Positions 6,106 to 6,181 of a DNA stretch of 6,181 bases are shown one piece after another (within the stretch, counting starts at the first letter, position 1; every line of letters begins with the position of its first letter). Both the position numbers and the translations under genes were made by a program. The notes under the pieces were generated by a model. It did no database searches and was not told the DNA's origin. It was given only the letters and a program-made list of their open reading frames with translations. This stretch comes from Acidobacteriota bacterium (lineage in GTDB: Bacteria > Acidobacteriota > Blastocatellia > Pyrinomonadales > Pyrinomonadaceae), in contig CAUJFK010000261.1 in the NCBI GenBank assembly GCA_963169175.1, forward strand, positions 1 through 6,181, in the 5' to 3' direction.

Positions 6106-6133
6106 ATTATAGGGTTTTCATCAGCGTTTCCAA
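6106..6133 (-). promoter_or_regulatory. Predicted sigma70-like promoter of the protease gene
   Basis: On the minus strand a perfect -10 hexamer TATAAT (6111-6106) is preceded, with a 16-base spacer, by TTGGAA (6133-6128), which matches the -35 consensus at four of six positions. Transcription would begin near 6099, giving a leader of about 57 bases to the preferred ATG at 6042 but only about 6 bases to the alternative ATG at 6093. This supports the downstream start. A perfect 10-bp palindrome GCCCGCGGGC (6096-6105) lies between the -10 box and the predicted start, where a repressor could act. Confidence 0.55.
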
Positions 6134-6157
6134 AACCGCGACCCCGGCACTTTGGTC

Positions 6158-6177
6158 CAACAAACTTTAGTTTGTTG
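6158..6177. repeat. Short perfect inverted repeat at the right edge
   Basis: CAACAAACT (6158-6166) and AGTTTGTTG (6169-6177) are perfect inverted copies separated by two bases. The palindrome lies about 25 bases upstream of the predicted protease promoter, so it could be a regulator site. It could also be the end of a dispersed palindromic repeat, or part of a terminator for a gene beyond the window. The window ends 4 bases later, so its full extent cannot be judged. Confidence 0.6.
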
Positions 6178-6181
6178 CTCC

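Overview
The window looks like a chromosomal segment of a Gram-negative-type bacterium. It holds six genes on the plus strand (1-2834) and one very large gene on the minus strand (2839-6042). The G+C content (about 57% in lipA), the secreted tricorn-type protease with an S41 core and the AAGCCCGCGCGT-type palindromic repeats make me think of Acidobacteriota, perhaps Blastocatellia. That placement is inference from impression; no phylogenetic marker was analysed.

Left part (1-1732): the 3' two-thirds of lipA (lipoyl synthase) is followed by a distinctly AT-richer block. The block holds an orphan PD-(D/E)XK nuclease-like gene 8 bp after lipA and then a type II toxin-antitoxin pair (Phd/YefM-type antitoxin, RelE/ParE-type toxin) joined by an ATGA overlap. 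The toxin-antitoxin promoter region contains TTGTACAA, which includes the TGTACA core known from YefM-YoeB operators. It sits on top of the predicted -10 box, and the antitoxin ATG lies so close to that box that its mRNA would be leaderless.

Middle (1739-2834): a bacterioferritin-like diiron four-helix protein begins 6 bp after the toxin stop, so it may be read from the toxin-antitoxin promoter. A 77-bp near-perfect palindrome made of two inverted REP-like units follows, and then a RimJ/RimL-type GNAT acetyltransferase.

Right part (2839-6181): a tricorn-protease homologue of about 1067 residues on the minus strand, with a signal peptide, 13 PD40 propeller blades (6+7), a helical C1 domain, a PDZ domain and an S41 C2 domain. 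The Ser-His, Ser-Asp and Glu catalytic set is in place. It converges on the acetyltransferase with only 4 bp between the stop codons, and a GC-rich hairpin inside the end of the acetyltransferase gene could end its transcript. A good sigma70-like promoter lies upstream of the protease, and a second small perfect palindrome stands at the right edge.

The genes do not form one pathway. The segment reads as housekeeping genes (lipA, ferritin-like, protease) with a small acquired defence or stability block inserted after lipA. I saw no CRISPR array, tRNA, rRNA or transposase.
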